A stretch of DNA of 64,000 bases from Amycolatopsis regifaucium (GCF_001613935.1 NZ_LQCI01000023.1:1-64000), one strand, 5' to 3'; counted from the stretch's first letter, positions 26,450 to 36,315 are shown. Made by a program: numbers and translations. The notes: generated from the letters alone by a model not told the origin.

Positions 26450-27486
26450 TGCCGGAAGGTTTGCGGGTAGGAGTCGTCGGGGCGACCGGCCAGGTCGGTG
26501 GCGTGATGCGCCGTCTGCTGGCCGAACGGGGTTTCCCGGTCGCCGAAATGCGGTACTTCGCTTCGGCGCGGTCCGCCGGTTCGAAGCTTCCGTGGCGGGA
26601 CGAGGAAATCGTCATCGAGGACGCGACGACCGCCGATCCGTCCGGTTTGGACATCGCGCTGTTCTCCGCCGGCGGCTCGACTTCCAAGGCGCAGGCCGAG
26701 CGGTTCGCCGCCGCCGGTGCCACGGTGATCGACAACTCGTCGGCCTGGCGCATGGACCCGGATGTCCCGCTGGTCGTCAGCGAGGTCAATCCGGAGGCGG
26801 TCAAGGAGGCACGGAAGGGGATCATCGCGAACCCCAACTGCACCACGATGGCCGCGATGCCGGTGCTCAAGCCGCTGCACGCCGAGGCGGGCCTGGTGCG
26901 GCTGGTCGCCAGCACCTACCAGGCGGTGTCCGGCAGCGGGCTCGCCGGTGTCGAGGAGCTGGAAGGCCAGCTCGCCGCGTCGGCGTCGAACGCGGGCGCG
27001 CTGACCCACGACGGCGCGGCGGTGACCTTCCCCGAGCCGAAGAAGTACGCGCGCACCATCGCGCACAACGTCCTCCCGCTCGCCGGGTCCATTGTGGACG
27101 ACGGTGAGTTCGAGACGGACGAGGAGAAGAAGTTCCGCAACGAGAGCCGCAAGATCCTGAGCATCCCGGAGCTGCGTGTTTCGTGCACGTGTGTGCGGGT
27201 GCCGGTGTTCTCGGGGCATTCGATCTCGATCAACGCGGAGTTCTCGCAGCCGCTTTCCGTCGCGCGCGCGACGGAACTGCTGACCGGCGCTCCCGGCGTG
27301 GAGCTGTCGGAGATCCCGACCCCGCTGCAGGCCGCGGGCCAGGACCCGTCCTACGTCGGGCGGCTGCGGACGGATCCGGGCGTCGACGGTGGTCGCGGCC
27401 TGGTGCTGTTCCTGTCGAACGACAACCTGCGCAAGGGCGCGGCGCTCAACGCCGTCCAGATCGCCGAACTGGTCGCGCAGTCCTGA
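26449..27486 (+). CDS. asd: Aspartate-semialdehyde dehydrogenase
   Basis: The 345-residue enzyme reduces aspartyl phosphate to the semialdehyde with NADPH. The cofactor motif GATGQVG is at 11-17, the catalytic Cys131 lies in NPNCTT, and the catalytic His is in the SGHSISINAEF region near 255. The ATG overlaps the lysC stop by one base, the classical ask-asd operon. Its stop is followed after nine bases by family B and A palindromes. Confidence 0.96.
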   Translation: MPEGLRVGVVGATGQVGGVMRRLLAERGFPVAEMRYFASARSAGSKLPWRDEEIVIEDATTADPSGLDIALFSAGGSTSKAQAERFAAAGATVIDNSSAWRMDPDVPLVVSEVNPEAVKEARKGIIANPNCTTMAAMPVLKPLHAEAGLVRLVASTYQAVSGSGLAGVEELEGQLAASASNAGALTHDGAAVTFPEPKKYARTIAHNVLPLAGSIVDDGEFETDEEKKFRNESRKILSIPELRVSCTCVRVPVFSGHSISINAEFSQPLSVARATELLTGAPGVELSEIPTPLQAAGQDPSYVGRLRTDPGVDGGRGLVLFLSNDNLRKGAALNAVQIAELVAQS

Positions 27487-27495
27487 CACCCGTCC

Positions 27496-27629
27496 CGCAT
27501 TCAGAGGACGAAACGCGTTCTACCTCAGTGGCGTGAGAGGAAAGGTCCTTTCCTTGCAAATTTCGCAAGGAAAGGACCTTTCATTGCGCGCGCGCCCCGG
27601 TCCCAACCGCATTTAGAGGACTAAACGCG
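27496..27629. repeat. Composite palindromic repeat array (B-A-B)
   Basis: A family B arm (27496-27517), a family A-type hairpin with 18-base arms (27540-27557 and 27565-27582, arm GAAAGGTCCTTTCCTTGC) and a second family B arm (27608-27629) follow one another between convergent genes. The two B arms have the same orientation. The last base abuts the stop codon of the minus-strand gene. Confidence 0.85.
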
Positions 27630-28736
27630 TCAGGGCTTCGCGGCCCCGAAGCAGGCCGCATACCGCGTCGCCAGGAACTCGGCCCGCGCGTCCCCGCTGT
27701 AGGCCCACATCCCGCCATCGGCCCGCGTCCCCAAGTGCCGGAACTGCTCGACGGCCTCGTCGAAGCGGCCGTTCTCGACGAGCGCCTTCGCCGCGTACGC
27801 CCGGTCCCCCCGCGTCGCCGGGTGGTCGCGGCCTTCGCCGTTGAGCCACGCGACGATCCCGTCGAGCGCGCCGGCGACGCGCGAGTCACGCCAAGCGGGC
27901 ACGTCATGGAACTCGGATTCGTGCGCGGCGATCAGCAGCAGCGGCGCCAGCTTCGGCGACTTGGCCGCGGCGGTCTCGGCGAACTCCCACATCAGTTCGG
28001 CCGAGCCGAACCACTTCGGGCACCAGTACTGCAGTGCCCGCGTATGCGCTCCGCGGTGCTGAGGATCGCGCGCGACGAGTTCCGCCCAGACCCGCAGGTA
28101 TTGGTCGTTTTCGTACTGCCGTCCCATCGCGATCGCGAGCATGGTCACCCACGGTGTCGGGTCGTCGGGAGCGAGTGCGGAAGCCTCGTTCGCCGCCTCC
28201 TCCGCCTGCTCCAGAATCCGGAAGAACGCGGCGAACTGCTCCTCGGTGACGTGTTTCGCCTGCAGCCCGCTGCGCACCTCCCACGCCACGTGCACCAGCG
28301 ATTCCGCGTTGACCAGCGCCGCGCCCGGGTCGCCGGGGCGGGCCTTGCGCCACGCCCGCAGCCATTCGTCGTCCTTCGCGGCGGCCTCGCCGAGCGCGCC
28401 GTTCACCAGGTCGCGGCGATCCCAGGTCCCCCAGGTCGACGCCAGCAGCGCCGCGGCGTCCTCCCAATCGCCTCGCGCGGCCGACTCATGGACGGCGAGG
28501 ATGTCCTCGTCGGTCCAGTACTCCTTGGTCGACACCTCACTGTCCGGCGGGAGACCCCAGCGTGTGACGTCCGGGATCTTGCCCTTGAACTTGGGCTTCA
28601 CCGGCGGCAGCATCGCGGCGAGCTCTTCCGGCGTCATGACGTCGGTGAGTTCGTCGACGCTGATGCCGCGTCGCTTCGCCTCCTTCATCAGGGCGAAGAC
28701 GGCCTTGCGTTCACGGGATTTGAGCAGCCAAAGCAC
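27630..28736 (-). CDS. TPR-like protein of unknown function
   Basis: 368 residues, soluble, predominantly helical, with Ala/Trp-rich repeated helix pairs resembling tetratricopeptide repeats (for example AARGDWEDAAALLAS and ENGRFDEAVEQFRHLG). I do not recognise a named family with certainty; DUF4034-like proteins are similar in style. It starts 12 bases after the M48 protease gene ends on the same strand, so the two may be co-transcribed. The stop codon touches a family B repeat. Confidence 0.75.
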   Translation of the reverse strand: MLWLLKSRERKAVFALMKEAKRRGISVDELTDVMTPEELAAMLPPVKPKFKGKIPDVTRWGLPPDSEVSTKEYWTDEDILAVHESAARGDWEDAAALLASTWGTWDRRDLVNGALGEAAAKDDEWLRAWRKARPGDPGAALVNAESLVHVAWEVRSGLQAKHVTEEQFAAFFRILEQAEEAANEASALAPDDPTPWVTMLAIAMGRQYENDQYLRVWAELVARDPQHRGAHTRALQYWCPKWFGSAELMWEFAETAAAKSPKLAPLLLIAAHESEFHDVPAWRDSRVAGALDGIVAWLNGEGRDHPATRGDRAYAAKALVENGRFDEAVEQFRHLGTRADGGMWAYSGDARAEFLATRYAACFGAAKP

Positions 28737-28748
28737 TTCGGAACTCCT

Positions 28749-30248
28749 TCAAGAACGAACGAGCGTGACGGACGGCCGGTAACCGGTGGACACCCCGGCG
28801 GCCGTCAGCAGCGCGCGCAGTGGCGCGGTGTCGGCTTCGGCGGCGGTCGCCTTGCCGAGGGCGGACGGCAGCAGGTCTTCGAGCGAGCCGTCCACGGTGA
28901 ACGGCGACGGGCCCGACCACGACAGCGACCACCGCGCGACCCCGACGTCGGCGAGCGCCGCGCGGACCACGACCTCCAGCCGCCCGCGGACGGAGACGGC
29001 GGCGAGCTCGCGCCGCGCGCGGGGCCCGGCGCCGGCGGGCGGCTTCTCCGCAGGGTCGGCGAGTTCTTCGTGCCTGCCCGCGTCGAGCAGGTCCAGCGCC
29101 GTGTCCAGGGTCCGTTCGCCCAAGACTTCGGCGGCCGCTTCGGCGGCGGCGTGGCGGCGGCCGATGGCGACCAAGGAGTGCCAGTCGGTACGCCGCTTCG
29201 CGCGCGCCTCGTCGGAGAAGACGGTGAAAAGTGCCTGGTCGAGCATCGCCTCGGCGCCGGTCAGCAGGTCGGTCGCCGGGCGCTCGCCGCGAGCACGGAC
29301 CGGAACCGGCGCACCGGCTTCGAGCGTCGCGACGCGGTCGCGGGTGGCCGGATGCGTGTCATACCGCGAGGTCTTCTCCTCCGCCGGGTTCCGCCGCAGC
29401 TCCTCCATCTGCTCGGCCCTGGTCGGGTCGGTGAGCAGCGCGCGGTAACCCTCGCCGAACCGGTCGGGCAGATAGCCCGCGTCCCAGCCGATCGCGGCGT
29501 AGTTGTTCATGAAGAACTGCCAGGTGACGGCCAGCGGTTCGAGCTCGCGCAGTGCCGAGACGGCCGCTTCGGTACCGGCGAGCCGCGCCGAGACGGCGTC
29601 GGCCGCGAATTCCTGGGCACGGCAGACGCTCATCGAGACGGCGAAGTAGAGCTTCGCGTACTGCTTGAAGATCCAGCCGACGAAGCGCTCGAAGTAGTTT
29701 TCGCGGCTCAGGCTGTTGACCACCCGCGCGATCGACTTGCGCCCGCGATAGGTCAGCGCGGAGAACCGGGTGTCCTTGTTGCTGTAGTGCCCCAGTTCGT
29801 GCGCGAGCACCGCGCGGAACTGGTCCTGGCGCAGGCCCATGATCAGCGGGACACCGATGATCATCCGGCGGCGCAGGACCCTCAGCCCGAGCCAGGAGGT
29901 CCGCTCGGTCACCGCGGCGTTGAGGTCCGGATCGAGGTAGATCTCGTCCGGCGGCCGCGTGCCCGCCTCGCCCGCTAGCTCCCGGACCAGCGCCCAGAGC
30001 GCGGGCTGGGCTTCCGGCGTCACCAGGACGCCCGGTACCTCGTCATCGGTCGTCCGTTCGACCTTGAGCAGGGTTTTGAGCAGGATCCACGCGGCCGGGA
30101 CCGTGATGATGCCGAGCTTCACCGCCGCGAAAACGTTGTGCTGCAGCGCGACCACTTCGAGCGCCACGATCCCGCCGACGAACGCCAGTACGAGCAGCGG
30201 AAACCCGGCGAGCAGGACGGCAGCGAGCAGCCCACGAAAAGACTTCAC
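28749..30248 (-). CDS. M48 family membrane metalloprotease
   Basis: A 499-residue zinc protease. Two N-terminal membrane helices (about 6-50) precede the catalytic domain with HELGH at about 190, the zinc/catalytic motif of M48 (HtpX/Ste24-like). The downstream Glu ligand is in the RAQEFAADAVSA segment. It probably degrades membrane or misfolded proteins. The final 150 residues are a non-catalytic extension with no family that I recognise. Confidence 0.88.
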   Translation of the reverse strand: MKSFRGLLAAVLLAGFPLLVLAFVGGIVALEVVALQHNVFAAVKLGIITVPAAWILLKTLLKVERTTDDEVPGVLVTPEAQPALWALVRELAGEAGTRPPDEIYLDPDLNAAVTERTSWLGLRVLRRRMIIGVPLIMGLRQDQFRAVLAHELGHYSNKDTRFSALTYRGRKSIARVVNSLSRENYFERFVGWIFKQYAKLYFAVSMSVCRAQEFAADAVSARLAGTEAAVSALRELEPLAVTWQFFMNNYAAIGWDAGYLPDRFGEGYRALLTDPTRAEQMEELRRNPAEEKTSRYDTHPATRDRVATLEAGAPVPVRARGERPATDLLTGAEAMLDQALFTVFSDEARAKRRTDWHSLVAIGRRHAAAEAAAEVLGERTLDTALDLLDAGRHEELADPAEKPPAGAGPRARRELAAVSVRGRLEVVVRAALADVGVARWSLSWSGPSPFTVDGSLEDLLPSALGKATAAEADTAPLRALLTAAGVSTGYRPSVTLVRS

Positions 30249-30487
30249 CGTGAAACGGACCTTCCCCAGAGTTGGTGTACCCCCGACACCGAGCGCTCAT
30301 TGTGCCCGAATCACCCGCGACGGCCGATCACTTTTCGAATACGATCGAAGACTTCGCGATGAACATCACCTCGCTCCCCGGTGGTCGCGTGTGGACTGTC
30401 CACTGTGGAGACTGGTAATTGCCTTGTCCGGCTCGTCCGGCCAGTGCATTCTCGAAGGCGACAAACGTTTTCCACGAAGGGAAAGTC

Positions 30488-31678
30488 ATGTACACGGCGG
30501 TCGAAGGCTCGCGGGTTCCGATCCGGATGTGGGCTGATCCCATCTCGGTCGAAGACCAGGCCATGCGACAGCTGCACAACGTCGCCAACCTGCCGTGGGT
30601 GCACGGCGTCGCGGTCATGCCCGACGTCCACTACGGCAAGGGCGCGACCGTCGGCAGCGTGATCGCGATGCGCGACGCCGTGTCCCCGGCCGCGGTCGGG
30701 GTGGACATCGGCTGCGGGATGAGCGCCGTGCGGACCTCGCTCACCGCCGCGGATCTGCCCGACGACCTGCTGAAGCTCCGCCGCCGGATCGAATCGGCCG
30801 TCCCGGTCGGCTTCGGCCTGCACAAATCGCCGGTGAATCCGGCGAAGGTGCACGGTGTCGGTGGCTGGGACGCGTTCTGGAAGTCCTTCGGTGACCTGCA
30901 CGCCGGCGTCCAGGACCTGCACGACCGCGCGGCACGGCAGATCGGGAGCCTCGGTGGCGGCAACCACTTCATCGAGGTCTGCCTCGAACAGGGCGGCGAC
31001 GACGAAGGCCGCGTATGGCTGATGCTGCACTCCGGCTCGCGCAACATCGGCAAGGAACTCGCGGAACGCCATATGGCCGTCGCGCGGAAGCTGCCGCACA
31101 ACGCGGACCTGCCGGATCCTGACCTCGCGGTGTTCGTCGCGGGCACGCCGGAGATGCGGGCGTACCGGCGGGACCTGTTCTGGGCGCAGGACTACGCGGC
31201 ACGCAACCGGGCCACCATGGTCGCGCTCGTCAAGCAGGCGCTGAAGGACGTCGTCCCCCAGACGACGTTCGACGACGCGATCTCGTGCCACCACAACTAC
31301 GTCGCCGAAGAGACTTACGACGGCGTCGACCTGCTGGTGACCCGCAAGGGCGCGATCCGCGCGGGTTCGGGCGACCTCGGGATCATCCCGGGCAGCATGG
31401 GCACCGGTTCGTACATCGTGCGCGGTCTCGGCAACGAGTCGTCCTTCCAGTCCGCGTCGCACGGCGCGGGCCGCCGGATGTCGCGGAACAAGGCCAAGAA
31501 GCTGTTCACCGCCGACGACCTCGCCGCGCAGACCGCCGGGGTGGAATGCCGGAAGGACTCCGGCGTCGTGGACGAGATCCCGGCCGCGTACAAGGACATC
31601 GAAACGGTGATCAAGGCGCAGACCGACCTCGTCGAGGTGGTCGCGCACCTGAAGCAGGTCATCTGCGTCAAGGGGTGA
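30488..31678 (+). CDS. rtcB: RtcB family RNA ligase
   Basis: The 396-residue protein matches the RtcB family, which joins 2',3'-cyclic phosphate (3'-phosphate) and 5'-OH RNA ends using GTP and Mn2+. Metal/active-site motifs: DVHYGKGATVGS, VGVDIGCGM with the conserved Cys, GGGNHFIEV, HSGSRNIG, and SHGAGR with the guanylylated His. ATG 30488 follows GAAGGGAAAG. No archease or RtcR-type regulator gene is adjacent. Confidence 0.94.
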   Translation: MYTAVEGSRVPIRMWADPISVEDQAMRQLHNVANLPWVHGVAVMPDVHYGKGATVGSVIAMRDAVSPAAVGVDIGCGMSAVRTSLTAADLPDDLLKLRRRIESAVPVGFGLHKSPVNPAKVHGVGGWDAFWKSFGDLHAGVQDLHDRAARQIGSLGGGNHFIEVCLEQGGDDEGRVWLMLHSGSRNIGKELAERHMAVARKLPHNADLPDPDLAVFVAGTPEMRAYRRDLFWAQDYAARNRATMVALVKQALKDVVPQTTFDDAISCHHNYVAEETYDGVDLLVTRKGAIRAGSGDLGIIPGSMGTGSYIVRGLGNESSFQSASHGAGRRMSRNKAKKLFTADDLAAQTAGVECRKDSGVVDEIPAAYKDIETVIKAQTDLVEVVAHLKQVICVKG

Positions 31679-31739
31679 AGCGTGGGTGGGTGCCGGGGAA
31701 CCCGACATTCCACCCACGTTTCTCGCTACTGTGGTTTTC

Positions 31740-32111
31740 ATGAAGAGGTTGGGAATCGCGGCGCTGCTGGTGGCCGCCGGACTCACGCTGGTGGGCTGCA
31801 GCGAGGTCACGAACGCGGTCGATCAGACGAACAAGGCCGCGACGAAGGTCGGCGCCTGCGCCGAGGCACTCAGCCTCGTCGACCTCAATCCGGACCCGGC
31901 GACCATCAAGGAGCGGGCCGCGGACAAGGAAAAGCGCCTGCGTGGGCTGGCGAACAGCGTCGGCGAGCAGAACGTGGCGGGTGCGCTCACCGGCATGGCC
32001 GACTCGTACCTGCAGGTCCAGAAGGAGAACCTCCAGGACGCGGGCAAGATCGCGGCCTGGACCAAGCGCAACCTCGACCGGGTGGACGCCCTCCGCCAGG
32101 TCTGCGCCTGA
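31740..32111 (+). CDS. Small secreted lipoprotein, unknown function
   Basis: 123 residues with a lipoprotein signal: MKRLGIAALLVAAGLTLVGC, lipidated Cys at 20. The mature part is helical and charged (coiled-coil-like) with two further Cys. The frame opens earlier, but ATG 31740 places the signal at the N-terminus. No family recognised. Confidence 0.8.
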   Translation: MKRLGIAALLVAAGLTLVGCSEVTNAVDQTNKAATKVGACAEALSLVDLNPDPATIKERAADKEKRLRGLANSVGEQNVAGALTGMADSYLQVQKENLQDAGKIAAWTKRNLDRVDALRQVCA

Positions 32112-32119
32112 CCAACCCT

Positions 32120-32184
32120 CGCAATTCGTCCTCTAAGTGCGGTGGGATGCGTGCGCAACTACCGCAATTAGAGGACGAAACGCG
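32120..32184. repeat. Family B palindrome, full copy
   Basis: Arms of 23 bases (32120-32142 and 32162-32184) pair with a few mismatches around a 19-base centre; the left arm reads CGCAATTCGTCCTCTAAGTG and the core AGAGGACGAAACGCG closes the right arm. It ends at the base before the stop codon of the minus-strand MFS gene and starts nine bases after the lipoprotein stop. Confidence 0.85.
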
Positions 32185-33381
32185 TCAGGACGAAGCCATC
32201 GCGGGCACCTTGGCGGGGGTGCGGGTGCGGCGCCAGAACAGGCCGGCCGACGCGATCACCAGGGCCCCGGCGGCCGAGGCGGCGAACCCCCAGCCCGGGC
32301 TGGAGTGGTCGATCACGAACCCGATGATCGGGCTCCCGATCGCCAGCCCGATCCGGCTGGCCGCGTCCAGCAGGCCCATCGCCTCGCCGCGCACCCGCGC
32401 CGGGGCCGCCGCGCTGACCGTCTCCGTGCTCGCCGCGAGCGTGGGCGCGCACAGCACGTTGCTCGGGAACAACACGATCGCCAGCAGCCACCACGGTTCG
32501 GCGATCAGCCCGACCGGCAGCGTGAGCACCGCGAGCAGCACCATCAGCGTGCCCTGCGAAAGCGAGCGCCGGACCACGCCGTGGATCGCCCCGCCGAGGA
32601 CGGACGCGACGCACATCAGCGTGATCAGCAGTCCGGACCACGCGATGTCGCCGCTCGCGCGCAGGGTCGCCAGCGCCGCGAGTTCCATGCCGACCAGGCA
32701 GAACAGCGCGCCGGCGGCGATGAACATCGCCATCACGAGCCGCCCGGTGAGCCAGCTCCGCACCGGCGGCCGCTCCCCGGTGAACACCTCGGCGTCGGCC
32801 TCGGCGCGGATCGGCGGGTTCTGCCGGTAGATCAGCGTCGCCGAGATCGCGAAGCAGACCCCGATACCGGTGAGCGCGTAGACCGCGGGAAGCTGCGTGA
32901 TCGCCATGATCCCGGCCGACGGCCCGATCATGAACGACGCCTCCACCAGGATCGTGTCGAGCGAGTAGGCCGCCCGGCGCTGCTCCAGCGGCACGAGCGC
33001 GGTGAGCACCAGTCGCGCGAGCGTCCCGGCGGGCACCGACAGCACACCCGCGGGGAGTGCGACCACCAGCAGCGCTTGATACGGCAGATGCGGCGCGCCG
33101 ACCCAGAACGCCGTCGACGCCAGCCCGCAGATCGCGACCACCGGCCGCAGCCCGTAGCGGTCGACGTACCGGCCGACGAGTGGCGCCCCGATCGCGCTGC
33201 CGAGGGTGGTCGCCGCGCCGACCAGCCCGGCGGCGCCGTAGCCGCGGCCGAGGTCGTTGACCACGTACAGCGTCATCGTCACGCCCATGGCCGTCATCGG
33301 GAGCCGCGCCAGGAACATCAGCAGCATCGAGCTGGGAACCCCGGGCACGGCTAACACGCGACGGTACGGAGCGAGGGCCAT
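32185..33381 (-). CDS. MFS transporter (paralogue of the gene at 56681)
   Basis: 398 residues with 12 predicted helices and an MFS signature (GRYVDRYGLRP) between helices 2 and 3. It resembles the MFS protein at 56681-57955 in helix 1 (LARLP), the central helix (a conserved E before a FxxGP sequence) and overall layout. A palindrome TTGGTACGC..GCAA at 33402-33418 just upstream of its start is shared in form with that paralogue, suggesting a common type of regulator. Confidence 0.85.
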   Translation of the reverse strand: MALAPYRRVLAVPGVPSSMLLMFLARLPMTAMGVTMTLYVVNDLGRGYGAAGLVGAATTLGSAIGAPLVGRYVDRYGLRPVVAICGLASTAFWVGAPHLPYQALLVVALPAGVLSVPAGTLARLVLTALVPLEQRRAAYSLDTILVEASFMIGPSAGIMAITQLPAVYALTGIGVCFAISATLIYRQNPPIRAEADAEVFTGERPPVRSWLTGRLVMAMFIAAGALFCLVGMELAALATLRASGDIAWSGLLITLMCVASVLGGAIHGVVRRSLSQGTLMVLLAVLTLPVGLIAEPWWLLAIVLFPSNVLCAPTLAASTETVSAAAPARVRGEAMGLLDAASRIGLAIGSPIIGFVIDHSSPGWGFAASAAGALVIASAGLFWRRTRTPAKVPAMASS

Positions 33382-33401
33382 ACGTTGGATGAGAACGTAA
33401 C

Positions 33402-33418
33402 TTGGTACGCGCGTGCAA
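33402..33418. promoter_or_regulatory. Operator-like palindrome before MFS gene
   Basis: TTGGTACGCGCGTGCAA is an imperfect palindrome 20 bases upstream of the MFS start. It matches TGGTACGCGAGTACCA found at 57976-57991 upstream of the paralogous MFS gene. Confidence 0.5.
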
Positions 33419-33520
33419 CTTTATTTCGTCGTGCTCCTCACCCGGCCTGAGAGAGTTTCTTGACTCATTCCAGAAAACGCGGGAGGGTGGTGGGACCACC
33501 ACGAACCAGGAGGCACCGGC

Positions 33521-34963
33521 GTGACCCTGCCGACCACGAACAACGTGGGCATCCCCGTCGCGAGCGACAACGACTCGCTGACGCTGGGCGCCAACGGCCC
33601 GATCCTGCTCCAGGACCACTACCTCATCGAGAAGAACGCCCAGTTCAACCGTGAGCGCGTGCCCGAGCGCGTCGTGCACGCCAAGGGTGGCGGCGCCCAC
33701 GGCTTCCTCGAGGTCACCGAAGACGTCAGCCAGTTCACCAAGGCCGCGCTCTTCCAGCCGGGGGTGCGCACCGAGAGCCTGATCCGCTTCTCGTCCGTGG
33801 CCGGGGAGAACGGTTCGCCCGACACCTGGCGCGACCCGCGCGGCTTCGCGGTGAAGTTTTACACCTCCGAGGGCAACTACGACCTCGTCGGCAACAACAC
33901 TCCGGTGTTCTTCATCCGCGACCCGATCAAGTTCCCCGACTTCATCCACTCGCAGAAGCGCCGCGCCGACAACCATCTGCGCGACCACGACATCCAGTGG
34001 GACTTCTGGACCCTGCGTCCCGAGTCGGCGCACCAGGTCACCTGGCTGATGGGCGACCGCGGCATCCCGTCGAACTGGCGTGAGATGGACGGCTTCGGCT
34101 CGCACACCTACCTGTGGGAGAACGCGGGCGGCGAGAAGTTCTGGGTCAAGTACCACTTCAAGACCGACCAAGGCATCGGCTACCTGTCGCAGGCCGACGC
34201 GGACCGCATCGCGGGTGAGGACTCGGACTTCTACATCCGCGACCTGTTCAAGAACATCAAGCTGGGCAACCACCCCAGCTGGACGCTGCACGTACAGGTG
34301 ATGCCCTACGCCGAAGCCGCGGACTACCGCTTCAACCCGTTCGACCTGACCAAGGTGTGGCCGAAGGGCGACTACCCGCTGATCAAGGTCGGCCGCTACG
34401 TGCTCGACCGCAATCCGGCGAACTACTTCGCGGAGATCGAGCAGGCCGCGTTCGAGCCGTCCAACCTGGTGCCGGGCATCGGCCCCTCACCGGACAAGAT
34501 GCTGCAGGGCCGCCTGTTCGCCTACCCCGACGCGCACCGCTACCGGATCGGCGCGAACTACACCCAGCTGCCGGTCAACGCGCCGAAGTCCCCGGTGAAC
34601 AGCTACTCGCGAGACGGCGCGATGCGCTACAACAACCCAGGCGACCCGGTGTACGCGCCGAACTCCTACGGCGGTCCGCACGCCGACGCGGAGATCGCCT
34701 CCGAGACCGCGTCGAGCTACGGCGTCGAGGACGAGGTCATCCGGTCGGCTTACAAGCTCCACGCGGAGGACGACGACTTCGGCCAGCCGGGCACACTCGT
34801 GCGCGAGGTGATGGACGATGAGCAGCGTGCGCGGCTCGCGAGCAACATCATCGGCCACGCCTCGAACGACGTTTCGCGGCCGGTGCTCGAGCGCGTCTTC
34901 GAGTACTGGCGAAACGTCGACAAGGACCTCGGCGACAAGGTCGCGGACGCCTTCCGCGAATAG
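33521..34963 (+). CDS. katA: Catalase, small-subunit haem type
   Basis: A 480-residue monofunctional catalase (clade 3 size) that dismutates hydrogen peroxide. Distal His53 lies in RVVHAKGGGAHG, the RFSSVAGENGSPDTWRDPRG segment is the family active-site region, and the proximal Tyr is in RLFAYPDAHRYRIG. GTG 33521 has a good AGGAGG site. No Fur-type regulator is adjacent. Ohr and Dps genes follow within 4 kb, an oxidative-defence neighbourhood. Confidence 0.96.
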   Translation: MTLPTTNNVGIPVASDNDSLTLGANGPILLQDHYLIEKNAQFNRERVPERVVHAKGGGAHGFLEVTEDVSQFTKAALFQPGVRTESLIRFSSVAGENGSPDTWRDPRGFAVKFYTSEGNYDLVGNNTPVFFIRDPIKFPDFIHSQKRRADNHLRDHDIQWDFWTLRPESAHQVTWLMGDRGIPSNWREMDGFGSHTYLWENAGGEKFWVKYHFKTDQGIGYLSQADADRIAGEDSDFYIRDLFKNIKLGNHPSWTLHVQVMPYAEAADYRFNPFDLTKVWPKGDYPLIKVGRYVLDRNPANYFAEIEQAAFEPSNLVPGIGPSPDKMLQGRLFAYPDAHRYRIGANYTQLPVNAPKSPVNSYSRDGAMRYNNPGDPVYAPNSYGGPHADAEIASETASSYGVEDEVIRSAYKLHAEDDDFGQPGTLVREVMDDEQRARLASNIIGHASNDVSRPVLERVFEYWRNVDKDLGDKVADAFRE

Positions 34964-34997
34964 AACGACCTCTCTTCGAGAGGCTGCTCCCACCACC

Positions 34998-35043
34998 GGA
35001 ACGCACCCGGGGCGCGTCGTCCTCGCGCACCGGGTGCGTTTCC
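34998..35043. terminator. Hairpin between catalase and convergent esterase
   Basis: GGAACGCACCCGG (34998-35010) pairs with CCGGGTGCGTTTCC (35030-35043). A smaller hairpin CCTCTC-TTC-GAGAGG sits at 34969-34983. These look like ordinary terminators; this is the one well-spaced convergent junction without a family A, B or C repeat. Confidence 0.6.
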
Positions 35044-35121
35044 GTCTCCGCACTCACGTTTGCAACGCGTTGCGCCAAAACGCCCTGTTCTACCGTGTCG
35101 ATCGGTCACGCATGGGAGCCG

Positions 35122-36168
35122 TCACTTGGGGGCGAGGCCCAGCCGCAGTGCGCCCGCCGCTTCGGCCGTCGCTTCACGGAACCGCTGACCGACGCCGATG
35201 AAGTTGATGTACCCGTGGATCAGGTCCGGCTGGCGGCTGAGCGCCACCGGAACCCCGGCCTTCCGCAATTTCTCCGCGTAGGCCTCGCCCTCGTCACGCA
35301 GCGGATCGAATCCGGCCGTCGCGATATACGCGGGCGGCAAACCGGAAACGTCGCCGTGCAGCGGGGAGAGTTTCGGGTTGTACAGATCCGTGCCCTTCGG
35401 CACGTAATGCCCCTCGAACCAGGTCATGTCCGAGTCGGTGAGGAAAAGATCCTCGGCGAACAATTCCCGGGAACGTCGGCGCACGGTGAAATCGGTCGCC
35501 GGATAGAACAGCAGTTGGAACGCGGGGACGCCACCGCCGCGTTTCACCGCCTGTTGCGCGGTCACCGCCGCGAGGTTTCCGCCCGCGCTGTCGCCGCCGA
35601 CGGCGATGCGGGCCGGGTCGGCGCCCAGGTCCCGCGCCTTCGCATAGGCGTACTCGAAAGCCGCGATCGCGTCCTCGGTGGCGCCGGGGAACCGCGTCTC
35701 CGGCGCGAGCCGGTACTCCACCGAAAGAACCCGCACGCCCGCCTGCTTCGCCAGGTAGCGGACGGTGTTGTCGTGGGAGACGCGGCTGCCGACCACCCAG
35801 CCGCCGCCGTGGAAGAACACCAGCAGCGCGGACGGATCGGGCAGCCCGGCCGGGGTGTAGAGGGTGGCGGGCACGTCACCGTCACCCGTCGGGATCAGAA
35901 GCTCCCTCGTGGCGACCGCTTCGATGGTCTTGCCGCTGACCAGATGCCTGCTCGCCAGCAGGAGACTGCGCGACTCCTCGACGGTGTCTCGCACCAGCGA
36001 CGCCTTCGCCAGCTTCTGCAGGCGAAGCAGGAGTTGGGCGTCCAGGGCGAGTTCCTGTCCGTCCAGGCGAAGCGGAGGTCCGGCGATGGCCCTTCTGACC
36101 GGCTTCGGGAGCCAGAACGCCAGCTGCGAGAACGCCGCCTCGGCACGGATCTGGAGCGGGATCGCCAT
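35122..36168 (-). CDS. Alpha/beta hydrolase, hormone-sensitive-lipase-like esterase
   Basis: 348 residues. The oxyanion-hole motif HGGGW, nucleophile motif GDSAGG, acid in GFDPLRDEG and His in LIHGYINF are in HSL-family order. It probably hydrolyses short acyl esters. An N-terminal extension of about 75 residues precedes the fold. It is convergent with catalase and divergent from the FMN reductase gene. Confidence 0.9.
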   Translation of the reverse strand: MAIPLQIRAEAAFSQLAFWLPKPVRRAIAGPPLRLDGQELALDAQLLLRLQKLAKASLVRDTVEESRSLLLASRHLVSGKTIEAVATRELLIPTGDGDVPATLYTPAGLPDPSALLVFFHGGGWVVGSRVSHDNTVRYLAKQAGVRVLSVEYRLAPETRFPGATEDAIAAFEYAYAKARDLGADPARIAVGGDSAGGNLAAVTAQQAVKRGGGVPAFQLLFYPATDFTVRRRSRELFAEDLFLTDSDMTWFEGHYVPKGTDLYNPKLSPLHGDVSGLPPAYIATAGFDPLRDEGEAYAEKLRKAGVPVALSRQPDLIHGYINFIGVGQRFREATAEAAGALRLGLAPK

Positions 36169-36315
36169 ACTTCCTCCTGAGGGCTTCCCGACAGGTTACT
36201 TATGAGTAGGTAGACCGTCCAGCGCGAGAAGGAGGCGTTGCGGCGAACGGGTGTGACACAGGCCTCCGTTCCAGATCCTGGTCCTCCACTTAAGTAGAGG
36301 GGTTAGCCTCGAAGC

